Source: Lagopus muta (Eukaryota > Chordata > Aves > Galliformes > Phasianidae). From it: a stretch of 64,000 nucleotides of DNA. The translations under genes and the position numbers were made by a program. This document shows, piece after piece, positions 15,201-30,200 of the stretch. Where the stretch lies: contig NC_064433.1 of NCBI RefSeq assembly GCF_023343835.1, positions 136,179,957 to 136,243,956 on the forward strand, written 5' to 3'. The notes beneath the pieces were generated by a model. That model was not told where the DNA came from. It searched no databases and saw only the letters and a program-made list of their open reading frames with translations. Numbering within the stretch: position 1 is the stretch's first letter; every line of letters begins with the position of its first letter.

Positions 15201-18200
15201 AGATGGCAGGCAAGCAATCAAATAAGCAAGGATACTTCATGTCACATAATCAGCTACATTTGATTTAAGTATTGTAGTATCTTCTACATATCCATCTGGA
15301 CTATACGCCTTTGGAATGTGGCACCATAAAGCTATGCTCTGTTCTTTAAACCATAGCCTGCTTTGCCAGGGGACAGGGGAGGAAAAAGGGAACAGCAGCA
15401 CATTATGCTTCAATTTCTGCTGTTTGCTAGTTCTAAACATCCTGAATCAGTGCAAAGGCATCTTATCCTCAGTCAAAGGGAGATTTTATTCTACTGGTGC
15501 CAAGCTCTGCATAACAGAGGCAAGCACGAATGCTGAGAGCTCAAGTGAAATCATGCTAGTCAATGAGGCAGAGCCTGATTCTGCAAGTAGCAGTTCCTTT
15601 AAATTAAAGGTTATACCTTGGTCAGCACATTGAAGTCCCACTGTGACTCTGGAATGCCAAGAACAAGGTCAAAGAAGTGCAGCATTATTAATGTTGTGTT
15701 TTAAGAACAACCCATCGTCCATTCTGCCTAAGTGTGCTTTCATTCTTTCTCAAACTCCGTGTTTACATTTATTGACTGCTGGATTTTTGCTGGACCAGCT
15801 CTGCTAACCATTACATATTTCATACTGCACTTAGCATTTCATCAACTGTGAAAAAAATTCGACTTACAGAGGGCAGATCACAAATAAATACAAATTCAAG
15901 ATAAAAACTAGAAATGGATTTATGAAGAAAACATCAATTAGAAACAGGTGTGGTTTTTTTCTTCTAATGTAACTGAACCCACTTTAATTTTCAACTTAAA
16001 AAAAAGCCAGCAAGAATGAAGTATTGATTCATTACAGGGGCCAAAAAACTGTCAGAGCTACACTGGGTTAAGTTCAAGTTTTATACAGAAGTAACTGTCA
16101 AAGGAATTCCAGTTAAAAAAGAAGTAACTGAGTAAACAATTCCTTTTCCTCCATGTTCTCTTTTGTTGTGATGCAAGAAATAGAAATTTGAGTTACCAGA
16201 ATATGATTTTTTTCTATTACATTTCTATGCTTATCTAAGTATTTACAAATTATTGATGCCTGCAAATTTGTTTAAGCTGCCCTAAACCTTTTCAATTATA
16301 TGTACTCAGCCACACTCCATGGAATAATTGCTGCCCTCAGTTGTAGTATGATGTAAACCCTTTCCAACTCATTTCTGAAACATGTGAAAGCAAGCCACTC
16401 AGCCTTAGCTGGATAGTGTTAAAGGCTTTGCCTACTGTGGATGATACTCAGAACAACAAGCATAATTAAACTTTCTAGTTATTTTCTTGGTCTGTTCACT
16501 AACAAAGCAGTGTTTCAACAGCCAGATCATAACTGTTATTAATAGAAAGCTGTTTTCCTTGTTCCACGCTGGGAAATGTAAACAGGCTCCAGGACCAAAA
16601 ATACTGGTTTTATCCCCTCTCCTTGTGCAAACGATACAACGCATTGAGTCTTACAAGCTTTGGCAGGATCTCATCCACCTTATTTCTTTTTATACGCCAT
16701 TTTATTTTCTGGTAAACACAGAAGCACTGGAGAACTAAGAGGCAGGACAGGGGAAAAATGAAAGATAAAATAAGCCTAAAATATTATGGTTGTTAGTAAA
16801 GTAGCATGAATGCTGTGGAAGACAGTGCTATTGTTATGTACCCGCTTTCTTTAGCTTGCAACTTGGAACCTTGGAGTTCATCCTTGTCTCCAATTTACAA
16901 ATAGAGAAAACAGTTCTTAAAAAAACAAATAAGCTGTTTTGTTACCAGCAAAATTAATTATTAATGTTGCATATTCATGTCTCACAGGTCACATCCCTCT
17001 TGGAATCCTTAGTTTTCCAGGGTGGAGAGCCAACACCATAGCATCAGAGGGTAACTAATTTATACTTCTTTTCTCTGCCCACCCGCATATTTTCTGAAAC
17101 TTGAATTGCACATCCCTGGGGTCTCCACCTCCCTGCTGAATTTGCCTGAAATTGGTTAACACATTCAAAAAACTGAATGGGGAATAAAGATACAGACAAA
17201 CCTCATGACTTTATCAGTCTCATTTCTTTGGGAAGCCCAGGCAGAAACAAAAGCAAACCAGAGCAGTATTTGAAAGTATACCACTTAAACTTTCAAAAAA
17301 ATGCAAAAAAAACCCAACCCTGATATTATGAAATAAGTTTACCTACAAATAATGAAATCAAGATGGGAATTACTAAGAAGGAAACAGGAGATCACAACAG
17401 ACCAGTTAAAAAATGTAAGGTACATCAATCATTTCTTCCTCTAAGCTTAACATCACTCTTTTGATTTACACCTGCGAAGGCTCTGCATTATTAAATGAAT
17501 TGTAGTTCATAATGCTTAGCTGTAATCAGTCTACTGTAAAGTACACGTTGGACATGATTTTATTCAACCAAGACAGTGCTATTTTTTGCTGAGGGCAAGA
17601 AAACTCTAAGACTTTCTACAAACCCAGTCCAACACACCTTTCTTTACCCAGATGGCCCCAACGACTTTTTCCGACCTCCTCACATAAATAAAAGCAAGGG
17701 GTTTGCAAGACAACCTAAATATAAAACAAACCACAAAGCAACATCATATCATGTCTGATTTAGTCAGGGAATCTTGACAGCAAGATTCTTCCTTTCAACA
17801 TGTAGATTTTAGGAAAGCATTGTTGATTGAAACTTCTGTAGGATGAAATTGCCCCTTATGATAGAGCAGATCACTGGCACATTGATGCCCAAACTGGCAC
17901 ATCACATCCATTTTGCCTCCCTCCCCATCCTTTTCTCTGCTGCACAGTCCTGGACAAACTCACACTCATCTGACCCTTCTCTGGGTCAACTCACTAAATC
18001 AGCTGAAATTAATTTAGTTTAAAAAAAAAAACAAAAAAACAGGTTTTTATTGTCAGAAATGGTGACCCCATAAATCATCCCTTGCTCAATACAGATAGAA
18101 TCATGGTCACTTCATACTTCTCAGCTGCTTCTTAGAAAATGTGAAAAAAAATGACTAATATTTTGGAGCTTATTGGAGCAGTTTTAAGTCAACTGAAAAT

Positions 18201-21200
18201 CTCTGCTCTTTGTGTTTTTAAGACATCATGATACAAAAAATTAGAACAAAAAGTGATATTGCTTACCATTTGTCTTCTGTTCTCTACCAGGTGGATGCCA
18301 ACAATCCCTAGGAAAGATCCAAAGCCAAGCTAAGGTAAAGAACAAAACCAACAGAAACATACGAGGTCAGATTATTAGGTCAACATACTAAACCACAACA
18401 GTGAAATCTGAGCAGGTTAATCATACCACTATGTGGGATGGGTGAGGGGAAAAGGTAAATATTATCACTGGATAATCATATAATGCAACACGGAATGACC
18501 AGAAATCCAAATCTTCAATATTTCAGATTAAAACTTGTAATCTAATAAAGGAAAGTCTGTGAAAATATATGCTTTTATAACCTGCCTATTGTCACCATTA
18601 TCACATATTGTTTTACAAATTGTAAAGCAAAAATTAAGTGATGCGGGAGGAAAGAACACTGACATTAAGCCCACACATCATTGTCTTGGAAAAATGTAGA
18701 GCTTAAGTTAACAGGAGTTTTCCTCAAAAAACAGGTGCATTACTGCCACGCAAGTGACCCAAATTCATAACCCTACATTGGGTTTGTTTGGTTTTAATGA
18801 CTAAACACTATCACACAGAAAAAGTCCCTGCTAAAATGCCAAAAAGACAAGGACCAGTCACAACCATAACAGGAGAGAGGAGGAAAGGAAGGTAGAGAAA
18901 AGCAGCATTTGTTCTTGTCAGTGCTGCTTCAGAAACAGGGCAGCAGGAAAATGCCGCTCCCTATTAGGGGCCTGCGAAAGTTTGGAGAGATGGAAACTGC
19001 TTGCATTCTTGTCCAACACGAGGTAAAGTGACTACGGGGAAACCAGCCTTTCATTCCAGCTTTCTGGCATCAGGATTCCCATCTGGCTCATGTTCATTTG
19101 AATAAAAGTGTGCCCCACAGGCAAGACCTAGCTGGCCAGAGGTTTAGAAACAGCCACAGCAGTGCTAGTGCCATTGGGCTTTCTCCTGCTTCTCTCTTCC
19201 TGCTTTGCCTGACTATGATTCTTTGCCACCACCTTAGTCTCAACCTCATCACTTCCACATTCCTGGCTCCACTCTTTGCTACAGATGGCTCTACTCTGCT
19301 TGGAGAAGCTCTCAACCATACCCTTAGCTCACAAACAATCACTCCATGGATGGAGCGTCACTTTTCTGTTAAGGAGTCTAACCCCCTTCCTGGTGCTAGC
19401 TTCAAAGTCTCTTTTCCAAGCCCAATTAAGTTTTTAAGGACTAAGCATCCCAGCCAAGGGCTTGAGTGAGGCCCATGAACTCCTTGCTCTTATGCACAAC
19501 TGCTCACATCAGAAAGCAAATCTCCTGTAAGCACTTTAATATCACACCAGGAACCCATGATTCTTCCTCAAAAGGCAAATGTAGGAAAAGGGATTTGCTA
19601 TTGAGTGTTTTGGGAAGATTTATGTGAAAGGGAGGCACAAGTGTGAAAAGCAGAGGCTAAAAGAGTGTGGAAGTGTGTCTGAGCTGACTGCTGAATAAGA
19701 GAGAGACTTGGAACTGTGAGCAAGGACACGGCGTTCAGGGGACAGCAACTTCGTAAATTAACACAACTACATCAAAATGACAGCTGGTTCCAACACCAAT
19801 TTTTCATCAGAAGAAGAGAAACCTAAGCAGCCCCATTTAAGGCTTATAGAGTGGACACAGTGGAGCAATATTATCCACATGCAGAAAAAAAAAAAACACC
19901 AAAAAAGCAGTAAATAATGAACAACAGCAGTTTAATCAGAAGGTGTAGAACCACAGATAGAGATCATACCATAAGACCACAGAATTACTGAGATTGGTTT
20001 AGTGTTATATTTGCTGCTTTTCTTGTCTGTTAAGATAATAAGCTGCTTGGGTTGGGAACTCTGGAAATTAGAGTAATATGATGACAGAAATATTTGGACT
20101 CTGCAATCTCCTGGTTGAAAGATTATAAAAAAGATTATTAAAAAAATACAAGTAATAGTCACACATAAGTGGTAAGAAGTATTTAAGTATAAACAGTATT
20201 TATAAGGAAGCAAGGTTGAAGAAGCTCCAACTTCCAGCCTGAAAGTTAGTTTCTTACTGTTAAATTCTATGAGAACTAGATGTTATTTTTAATTGAAATT
20301 GGCACTGTCTGATCTCCTAAACTTCTCTGAGCCCAACAATTAAATAGGTAACTTGGAATTCACTTACCAAGCTCTAGCTATTTAGAAGTTTGGGATCAGT
20401 GCTATGCCAGTTTTCTAAGCTCCTTCTACTGCCCGTGGAGAAGAGGAGCACCTTTTGAGGGTTATTGAGCTCTGAAAGGTCTTCCATAGCCATCTGTCAG
20501 TGCTGCACTGGAGTCAGCAATCTCAAAAAACAGGGGAGGGACAGCAGAGCTCCTCTGACTTGGCCAGATATTATACAAGGGTTGCAAAATATTTATACCA
20601 ATTAACCACCACTCTTTCTCAGTTTGTTCAGTAAGACAGCATGTGCACAAAAAGAATTCCAGATTTTAGGAAAACCAACAATTTTCTGAAGGGAAAATGT
20701 AATAACAAAGACTTTGTTTTCAAAACATTCCGATATATCCTAGCTATTTTGAATATTAATGGCTAACATTTAAAAATTAGTATATTATTTTATTTTTATG
20801 GGTGAGCAGCCATTGTTTTCTTTCTAAAAGAAACTAAATGCTGAAAAAAAAATTTCTGAGCACATGAGTTTATAGCTTCTTACACTGACTCTACATAGCT
20901 TTCCAAAGAAATTCCTTTCAAGGGAACAAATGCAGAAAATGTGACCTTCTAAAATACTTTAATTCAATTTACAGAAGATTTTTATCACTATTAATATATT
21001 TATTTCAGTTTAATGAAAGGAAGAGTCATTCTTCTAAGGTCTTATTATTGGAACTACTTTTTGTTCTATTTTTAAAACACCACTCCTTACAGATCATTAT
21101 CCCAAAATTATCTTTCTGAAAGACCTATTCTCAACATTACACTAAGATGTAAGAGGACTTGCTTAGGAGGAACAGTTCTAACTCATAAGTTATTAATGGC

Positions 21201-24200
21201 AATGCAAAATGTATGCACAGTATTAAAAGATGAAATGCCCTCTTCTCTGGGAATTTCATTTCACAGAGAACAAGAACCTTGCAACACATCCATAGAATCA
21301 TAGAATCACCAAGGTTAGAAAAGACCTACAAGGTCATCTGGTCCAACCATACACCTATCACCAATAGTTCTCACTAGAGCACGTCCCTGAAAACAACGTC
21401 TAAACATTCCTTGAACGCCTTCAGGGACGGTGACTCCACCACCTCCCTGGGCAGCCTATTCCAGCACCTAACAACTCTTTCAGGAAAGTAGTATTTCCTA
21501 ACATCCAACATGAACCTCCCATGGTGCAACTTGAGTCCATTCCTCCTCATCCTATCACTGGTTACACGAGAGGAGGCTGACCCCAAGCTCACTGCAGCCC
21601 CTGTTCAGTAGTTACAGAGAGCAGTAAGGTCACCCCTGAGCCTCCTCCTCTCCAAATTGAACAATCCCAGCTCCTTCAGCCACTTCTCACAAGGCCTGTG
21701 CTCCAGACCCCTCACCCCTCATTCGGTACCTCTTTGGTACCTACCTCTTTTCTTTTTTTTCTTTGCATCCTTTACCTCCTCTTGCTGTCTAGGGGAGAGC
21801 AAATCAGGCATAGAGACTTTGCTGCCCTTGTTTTTCTTTTTTTCTAAAATTCAGTTCATTCACCTAAAAAAACTATTCATCTCCCAAAGTTTTCCACTCT
21901 TTTAGATATGACCAATCACTTCTGAGATTAGGAAAAGCCATAGGGGTTGAACCAGCAAGGCCTCCCCAGAAGACACAGGAGCACTGAAGAGTTAAACAGA
22001 TGCAGCATAAGCCTCATCTCCAGTGCAGGTATATGTTTAAGCGCCCTGCTCCAAAAGTATAAACAAAACAAAGGATCTGGAAGGAGAACTTGTTCATGAG
22101 GACAGCCCAAGACTGTACAAGAAGATGTAGAACATTGGTAGACTCTAGGGAGAAGCTTCCATATGCCCATCAATAGCATTTTCCCTCCACTAGACCTAGC
22201 AGAATTCTTGGCGTGTGGGCAGAAGAACAGAGTGACTCTTTGCACCATCAGGGTAGTAAAAATGCCTGTCATGTAGTCCCTTGTATGCCCACATTTGTAA
22301 CAAATTATTGGGAAGTCAGGCACTGCCTTCAGCACAGGCCAAAGAGTTCAGTGTACTGCTGTGTGGTGCAAACTTGGTCCCTCTGTGTCCCCTGAAAGCC
22401 TCCCCTTCAGGGCAATTCAGTGTTTACTCCCCTGCATAATCACACACTAGAACTAGATCAAAACAAATAAGCATCTTCTTTCTGTGAAATGCAACACAAA
22501 TTATTTCCTTTGTTTTCTTTTTATGAGTTAGAGTTTCCTGTATCCAGCTGATACAGTTATCTAGTAGGTTTCTTTACTCACAATGATGCCTGGGTAGTAG
22601 CCTCCCACAGTAACATTTTCTGTTCTTGTTGTAGCTGCCAGACCTATGGTCAGTATGAAAATGGACACCACCAGTAGAGAGACTGTGAACCAAAGTGAAG
22701 TCTTCTTCCTTTTTGCAAATTGCCCTGTAGAAAGTGGAAGGGGGGAGGGGGAAGAAAAGAGTTTTGAATTGCAAAAATTGTGGAACAAATACAAAACAAT
22801 CAACCACTGCCATTTGTTAAACTCTTCTGTTGTTAACCCACTGCTGTTCTCCCACTAATGCAAACTGCTGGCAGACAACAGAGAGATTGAAGAAATACAG
22901 AGTTAGCTGGAACTCTACACAGCTTAATGCACACACATTAGGCACATGTACAAGATGAGCTTTTATTAAGCTGAACTGAATGTCAGGTGATGATAATTAT
23001 GCCTTATTTTCTGTAATAATTAAGTTGTTCACATCCATAAGTCAAATCCTGCAAGCCTTGAACAATGCTTACCTTTGTGAAGTTCCAATTTTAGTCTATC
23101 TTGGCAGAATATACAAATTTATATTTTAAACAAGATTAGCATATGCTCTACATACTATCACAAAAAAAAAAAAGAAAAAAAAGAAAAAAAAAGAATGTTG
23201 TGTTCATATTAACACTAAGGCAAGCAAAACAAACGATACCTCTGAAGCATATCCGTAGTGCAATTAATCAACTAATGACATATGGGACTACCTTTTCTAG
23301 TAATAGCTGCTCAATTAAGTGTGTTCATTGAGAGGACATGGAAATTCTTCATTATCAATCCATTCTTCACTAGGTGTATGAGTTTAAATAAAGCCAGTTC
23401 TGTTTCATCAAAGTCAGTTCAGAACTGAAAAGCAGACTTCACATGTGTAACTCCACAAGTCAGCTACCTTTCCCACAAAGTAAAGTGATTGATTCTAATT
23501 GATACATCTATCAGATTTTTTAATATATTGAAGTGATTTATTCTTACTTGACTTCTAGACTTCACAGAATCACAGAATGGCCTGGGTTGGAAGGGACCTC
23601 AAGGATCATGAATCTCCAACCCCCCTGCCACATGCAAGGCCACCAACCTCCCCATTTAATACTAGACCAGGCTGCCCAGGGCCCCATCCAATCTGGCCTC
23701 AAATACTTCCAAGGACGGGGCATCCACAGCCTCTCTGGGCAGCCTGTTCCAGCACCTCACCACTCTCTCTGTAAAGAACTTCCCCCTGACATCCAACCTA
23801 AATCTTCCCTCCCTCAACTTAAAACCATTTCCCCTTGTCCTGCTGTTATCTACCCTTTCGAAGAGTTGACTCCCCTCCTGTTTATAGGATCCCTTCAGAT
23901 AATGAAAGCTGCAATTAGGTCAAGCCCTTTGAGCTCTTACAGCTCACACTTTTATGTTTTTCTGACATTACTAAGGTAGCAATCTGTTCTTATTCCATCT
24001 CAATGGATACAGTTCTCAGGCATGCAGCTCCAGGAGTGTTAAGTATGGAACGGAAATGCAGAACGTTACATACCAAATGAAAGTATACTGGTTAACCTCA
24101 AGACTCAGAAAAAAGGGAAGAAAAGAAGAAAAGAAAAAAAGTCCTCCTTCAGCATATGAATTAGGGTACTTAGTTTCAGATTCCCAGACAATATCCAAAC

Positions 24201-27200
24201 TAGTTTCTTGTCATATTTACATTTACTGTTGTAGTCATCTGTCCAACCTACTGTGTATCTGTACAGCCTACAATAAGAGACACATAAAATATAGTGTGGC
24301 CCAATAGATTTCGAATTTGATGCTTGGCTATGCTGATCATCTTTCTGAAAAGCAAGAAAAGTTGTTTGTGTTGAAAAGAGAAGTAAAAAAATAAGTATCT
24401 TTATTATGTATATATCTGGAGACTGCTGAGTCTCCATGAAGCCTTGTCCAAGCATGCACTGGAAGCTATCACTTCAGTAGCACAGCTGTTGCACGAACCA
24501 GCCCAACTACCATAACGGAATTTCTGTCGACTATTCCATTTACACAGCAGAAATGTTTTTCAGCAGAAAACCCATAGGATTTCCTGTTTTTTTTTTCCCT
24601 CCACTTTTATAAAGTTTCACATATCTGTCCAATGAGTCATTTTCTAACCTACAGAAAAGTATATGTGGAAAAGAGGCTGGCTTCTCCAAATCCATTCAAG
24701 CCTCTTCACATCTCCTGAGCAGTCAGTCAGGGAACTCTTTGTCAGAGATGAATTCTCTGCTAGTGTGAAAGACTTCAGTAATCTTCCTTATCCCTAGAAT
24801 AGAAATCAAGTTATAAGTCAGAGAACTGTGCTAGTAGTGATGATGGGTTCCTTCAGTGCACCAGAGCAAGGCTCTATTCTTCTTTAGTAGAAGACTGAAA
24901 TGTGATTCTTCCCACACTCACTCAAACAGACAGCCTTTAATCTGACCAATTCATTCAGGACCTGGTTTGAACCTGGCCTCCTTATTTGACAAGACATAGT
25001 TCTTCTCATTCCTTCTAACTAAACACAATACACGCAGGGAAACAAATATAAAAGGACTTAGAAAAATAAAATAAATGTACACTTCTAAACATACCATAAA
25101 CCAACGGTCATAAATAAAAGAAAGAGAAGGAAAATAGTTGGGAATTAAGCAGCTCTGTCTACACATGTTTAGAGAAATATGAATTCAGACTCAGAAAAAC
25201 TTTGAAAAGTCAATCAGTGTTACTTACCACACCATCATACAGCAAACCCCGCTGTCACTACACAGACAGCAGCAACCGAAACACTGCAGAGCATGTGAGG
25301 AATAGAAGGGCTGGAAGGCAGGCTTACTCCAGAACCTTTAAACTTGCTTTCCCACCATCACCGTATATGTACCTTTGCTTCAGCCTCTGCTTATGTATGG
25401 GGAGGCTATGGGTACATGAAAGTGATTATTTACATTCAAGTATCAATATTTTTAAAGAGATTAGGATCATGTCAAATGTAGATCATACACGTAATAATAC
25501 AGTGATGCATACAGATGAGTAATGTGCAAGGGAACTACAGTGATGCACAGCAAAAAATGAGGATGAAAGAAGGTCTTACATCAAGGGTGCTGCCTTTGTA
25601 GAACACTCTCTGACAAAGCTTTCCCAGTGAATGATCCTTCTTAAGCACACCAAATCAGTTCAATGGGAAAACGAAACTGCAGCATGGTTGAAGGTGAGAT
25701 CAACATTTGTTATTGGGAATTCTTATCCCAGCCTAACCCTCCACAACTATGAAAATCAGACCAGAAGAAATGATGAAGTTTCATAAATATTCTGCCTTTT
25801 CAGAGCTACTAGATAATTGAAAGAGCTACTGCAGAAAGCTGAGGTACTTGATGCCTGCGTTCACCAACAAGGTCTCCCTTTCAGAGATAAGATTCAAGGA
25901 GAAGAATTACCACCTGCAGTAGATAAGGAGTGAATTAGAGATTACTTGAGGAAGATCCACGCATTCAAGTCCACTAGACAGACTATATGTATGGATACCA
26001 AGAGAACTAATCCCCGCTGCTCTGTATCATCTTTGAAAAGTCACAGACACCAGGGAATTCTCAGTAATTGAAGAAAGGCAAATATATTACCTATCTTCAA
26101 AAGGCCAAAACAGTGATTCATTGAATTATGACCTGATCAGCCTCATTTTCGTTCCCAGGAGACTGGAACCAAATATTATGGAGCATGTCCTTTTGGAAGA
26201 CATTTCTGGGCACATAAGCAAAAGAAGACTGGCAACAGTCACAACTGACCAACCCAACTGCCTACCACAACAAAAAGTCTGTCATTGCGGAACAGTGAAT
26301 GTTATTCATGCCAAATATGGCAAAGATTTTAACACAGCATCCTACAGTGTTCTCAAAACCAAGTTGAGACATCATGGTCTGGTTAAGTAGACAAGAAAGC
26401 GTTTAAAAAACTGGCTGGATGATTGACTTCAGAGAAAGTGGTTAATGTATAGTGTATACTGGAGGTCAGTAACACATATACAGACCAGAGGGGTCTGTTT
26501 GGGGGACCTGCCCCTTTTACTGTATTCATTAATGCCCTGGAGAAAGTGATAAGAGTGCATGCTCTTCAAGCTGGCAGATGACAACAAACTACAGGACTAG
26601 TCAATACTATGGAGGGCAGGGCTGCCATTCAAGGGCCAGCAGAAAACTTAGAGAATCTAACAGGCAGAGATAAAGTTCAGAGCAAGCTACGCCTTGCAAT
26701 GAGGACTGACTGAGGACTGCTAGGCTGGGGAGCAGCTCTGCTGAAAAACACCTGGGGGGTCCTGGCAGACAGTGAACTGAACATCAGCCAGTACTGTGCC
26801 TTGGAAGCAGAGGTGAGCAGAAGGCTGCATTAACAAGAGCATCACCTGCAGATAAGATAAGTAATTATGCCCCTTTGTTCAGCATTTGTTGGATCACATA
26901 ATACTATATTCAATTTTAGACCCCCAGGACAGGAAAGACATCAATGAGCTGCAACACGTTCTGCAGGAGTGCCCTGAGAAGCTAGAGGGGACTGGAGTAC
27001 TCACTTTGTAAAAAGAACCTGACAGAACAAGGCTTGTTTGGTCTGCAGAAGAGATGGCTTTTGGCAATGCCAGTAGTAGTCTTCCAATGCCTACAAGGTG
27101 GTCATCAAGAGGACAGGGTCAGGCTTTTCCTAGTGGTACACTGCAGAAGGATAAAAGTCAGTGGACGTAAATTGAAACGTGTTTCAGGTGAGTTATAAGG

Positions 27201-30200
27201 AAAAAAAATAAATTAACATTAGGACAGGGAAGCACTGGAACTGGTCTCCCAGAGAGGTTGTACTGTCAAGATCCTTGGAAGTTTTGAAAATCCAACCAGA
27301 AAAAGCCCTGAGCAACCTGGTCTGACCACACCACTGACCTTGTCTTCACTAGGAGATTGAACTGGCAGCTTCCTAAGGTACTTTCCCACCAGAGCTACCT
27401 TGATTCTATGATTTTACAATAGTCAAGACAGCTAGATTAAAGGTGGTTTGGGTATGTGTGCTTATATCTACTGTTCCAAAACTGCAGTTTTTATGTGGAT
27501 GTACTCTAAAGGGATGTAAGAATGCAAACATTCTGAAGGTCAGTGGATCAGATGATTCTCAGCCAAGTGTTACTGAAAACACTGAATGTCAGCTTTCATG
27601 AGACATGCCAAAGAGCAAAGCTACTGCATTTTCAAAGTAACACCTGTACTGGCAAAAGCTAATCAGATTGCATGGAGGTAAAGTGTACATCCAAACTGCC
27701 TTGTGAAGTTTTGATTATATTGTATCTATGATATCAATAATTATATGCAAAAAAGAAAGACATGAGTTTGATAGCCCGGATTAAGTTTGCTGGAAAATAT
27801 CTTAGGAAAAGGCATGCTCTGATTTGTAACCAGAGCAAATAGGACTTAGTCAGATAAAGCAGAAAAGAATGTCATTATTTATAAGGTCTTTTTTTTCTGA
27901 CTGAACTATATTTTAACTTTGATATTTACAGCTGCCACAAAGCATAATCAATTTATGCACGTGATACCCTTCAATCTTCACATTCTTTTATTTTTTACCA
28001 GCTACATCTCAAACCGGATGCAAATGTCCAATCCTACCTTCTTTTTTATATTCTACACTAGAAGCTCTCACAACTACCTGTAGCTAGCAACAGACTTCAC
28101 CCTTAGCAGAGGTGACTTACAGGTGTGGAGAGAGGCCCCTTCTACAGATACTGGCACATGCAATCTCTTGTTTTTAAGGAACTGTAAAACTAGGTGGGTA
28201 GATAGTAACTTCTAATAAACTGCTGGTAGTCTGGGTTTTCTAAGACACATCAAAAAACCATTTGGTGCCTTTATCGAAATGTGTATAAATGATATGTATA
28301 TACCTCACCAGCTTATTGTGAGGACTAAGTAATATTTGTAAAGCAGCACAGTATCTTCAGATGGAAAGGGCTGCAAATAGTTCTTACTATTATTCCCCTT
28401 CTGCTATTTCAGTCGTGCTGTCTCCCAAGATTTTTCAAATCTTTATTTACTGCTGTTTGTACCAGTTGCCATGCAGCTTTTGGATCTGCTTTTATTACTT
28501 TCCCGTGGGTCTGTGCAGCCAAAAAGCAATGCCAGACCGTTCCCAAGGGCACGGCACTGTTCATAGCACAGACAGACAGCCTGATTCTTCCCCAGCAATT
28601 CTGTGGTAAGCACTGAACCAAAGGCTGACCATGTAAAAAAAAAAAAAAAAAAAAAAAAGCCATTTACAAGCACAGGAAAAGTTGCTGCCAGTATTTCTAA
28701 GTTGATTTTTCTCCCCTGTGGTTGTTTTGTGGTGCAGGAAACAGTTAATGAAGGCTTACAAGTTTTTAACACTGAAGTGACTCTCAAAACAATTTTGACA
28801 GTTATCCCCTTAAACTCCTTTGATCTCTTACTCTGAGCCTCGCTCCACTTTGCTTAACACACCAAATTCATATCTTAGCGTGCCAAAAATCAAGTGCATG
28901 GAAAGAAATCTTCTCATCATATTCTTAGTAGCTTGAGAGCTGGTCAATAGAGAGTGTGCACATGTTATTATCTCATCCTCAGGAGCAGAAATAAGAAGTG
29001 CTCACTGAAGATCAAGCTTTGCTTGTCACATAGCAACAAAATACAGCAAAATTTCTTTGTTCATCAGTGGCAGAAAGCCAAATTATTTACAATGCTCTGC
29101 TTACAATGACCAGGGGGATAAATTCAATTTGCTGGACAATCATGGAAAATGAGTGGTTTTATGGAGAGGGTATAGATTAGATTTCTGGTAGAATGCAAAG
29201 CATTAGGTCCTCTAATGAACTGCAGGCTCTGTATTTAAGTGAAGAAAAGTATGAGTTTAAAAGGAGAATGAATGAATTTATGATGAAACATGTCCATGGT
29301 ATGGAAAGCGGGCAGTGGCCAAGGAAGGGAAAAATAGAGTGAAACAGTATCTCCCAACTCTGGAAAAGTTGTGTGTGATCTGCAATTTAACTCAAAAAAG
29401 TCTAAATTTAGACTGAGACAACTCTCTTTCACTAACTTTGCAATTCCTTTTAGAATCCAGCTCCAGACATCATAAAGTCTATAAAATTTTTGCAAGGAAA
29501 GAAACACTGCAGGATGTAGCAATTTGCTGGGACAAAAATCACATTTGCTAGGTATTGGTACCATGCAATTTCATACATTTGTCTTTGATCTAGTTAGGGT
29601 GATCTAAATGGAAATGCTTATTTGAAATAATGCTCCAGCCAAACGTGTATTAGGGTCCTAATATGAGAAAAGAGATAAGTGAGGAAAGTTTGGTAGCAGA
29701 AAGAAAAGGTATCTCTTCATTACCTAATGAACAAATTCCAATTTTGTGTTTCAGAGTGGCATTGATCATACATAACAGGATCATTTAAGCAGAAAGTCAC
29801 CACAGACAGAGAAGTATAGTATCAAAGCAGTAAATGCAAATTCTGCATCCGCTGCTTTGGTGCTGCCAAGCAAATGTTTAAGGGAAGAAGTTTGGAGCTA
29901 AATTAATAATTTTTAATTACTGCAGTGCTAACATCAGTGCAATCTCTCTCCTGGCTATGGCTTTCATTGCCTATTTTCCAAAATGCTTTTGCCAGCAAAT
30001 GAATCCTACGTTGCTTCCTAAAGCTAAATGTGATGGACTGAGATGCTTAAAAGGGATACTCACACCTAGATTAGATTTGCCAACTACAACTACAACTAGA
30101 ACTGCCAACTACAATTGGCAGTTGCTGTCCCTTCCCTGATAAATGCTTGACTTGTCCAGAGTGCTGAACTAATTAAGGCAGATGCAGCAGCGCTCATTCT

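Larger units (their letters stand above)
2050..18266 (-). other. TMEM255B intron 3 (about 16.2 kb)
   Basis: Large intron of mostly unique AT-rich sequence. It contains CR1 fragments at 4223-4517, 7386-7582, 12838-12985 and 14144-14443, a TA/CA microsatellite at 12174-12246 and a short CA run near 14719-14736. Open reading frames here (for example 3963-4520, 14112-14549) are CR1-derived or random. No other gene was recognised on either strand. Confidence 0.8.
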
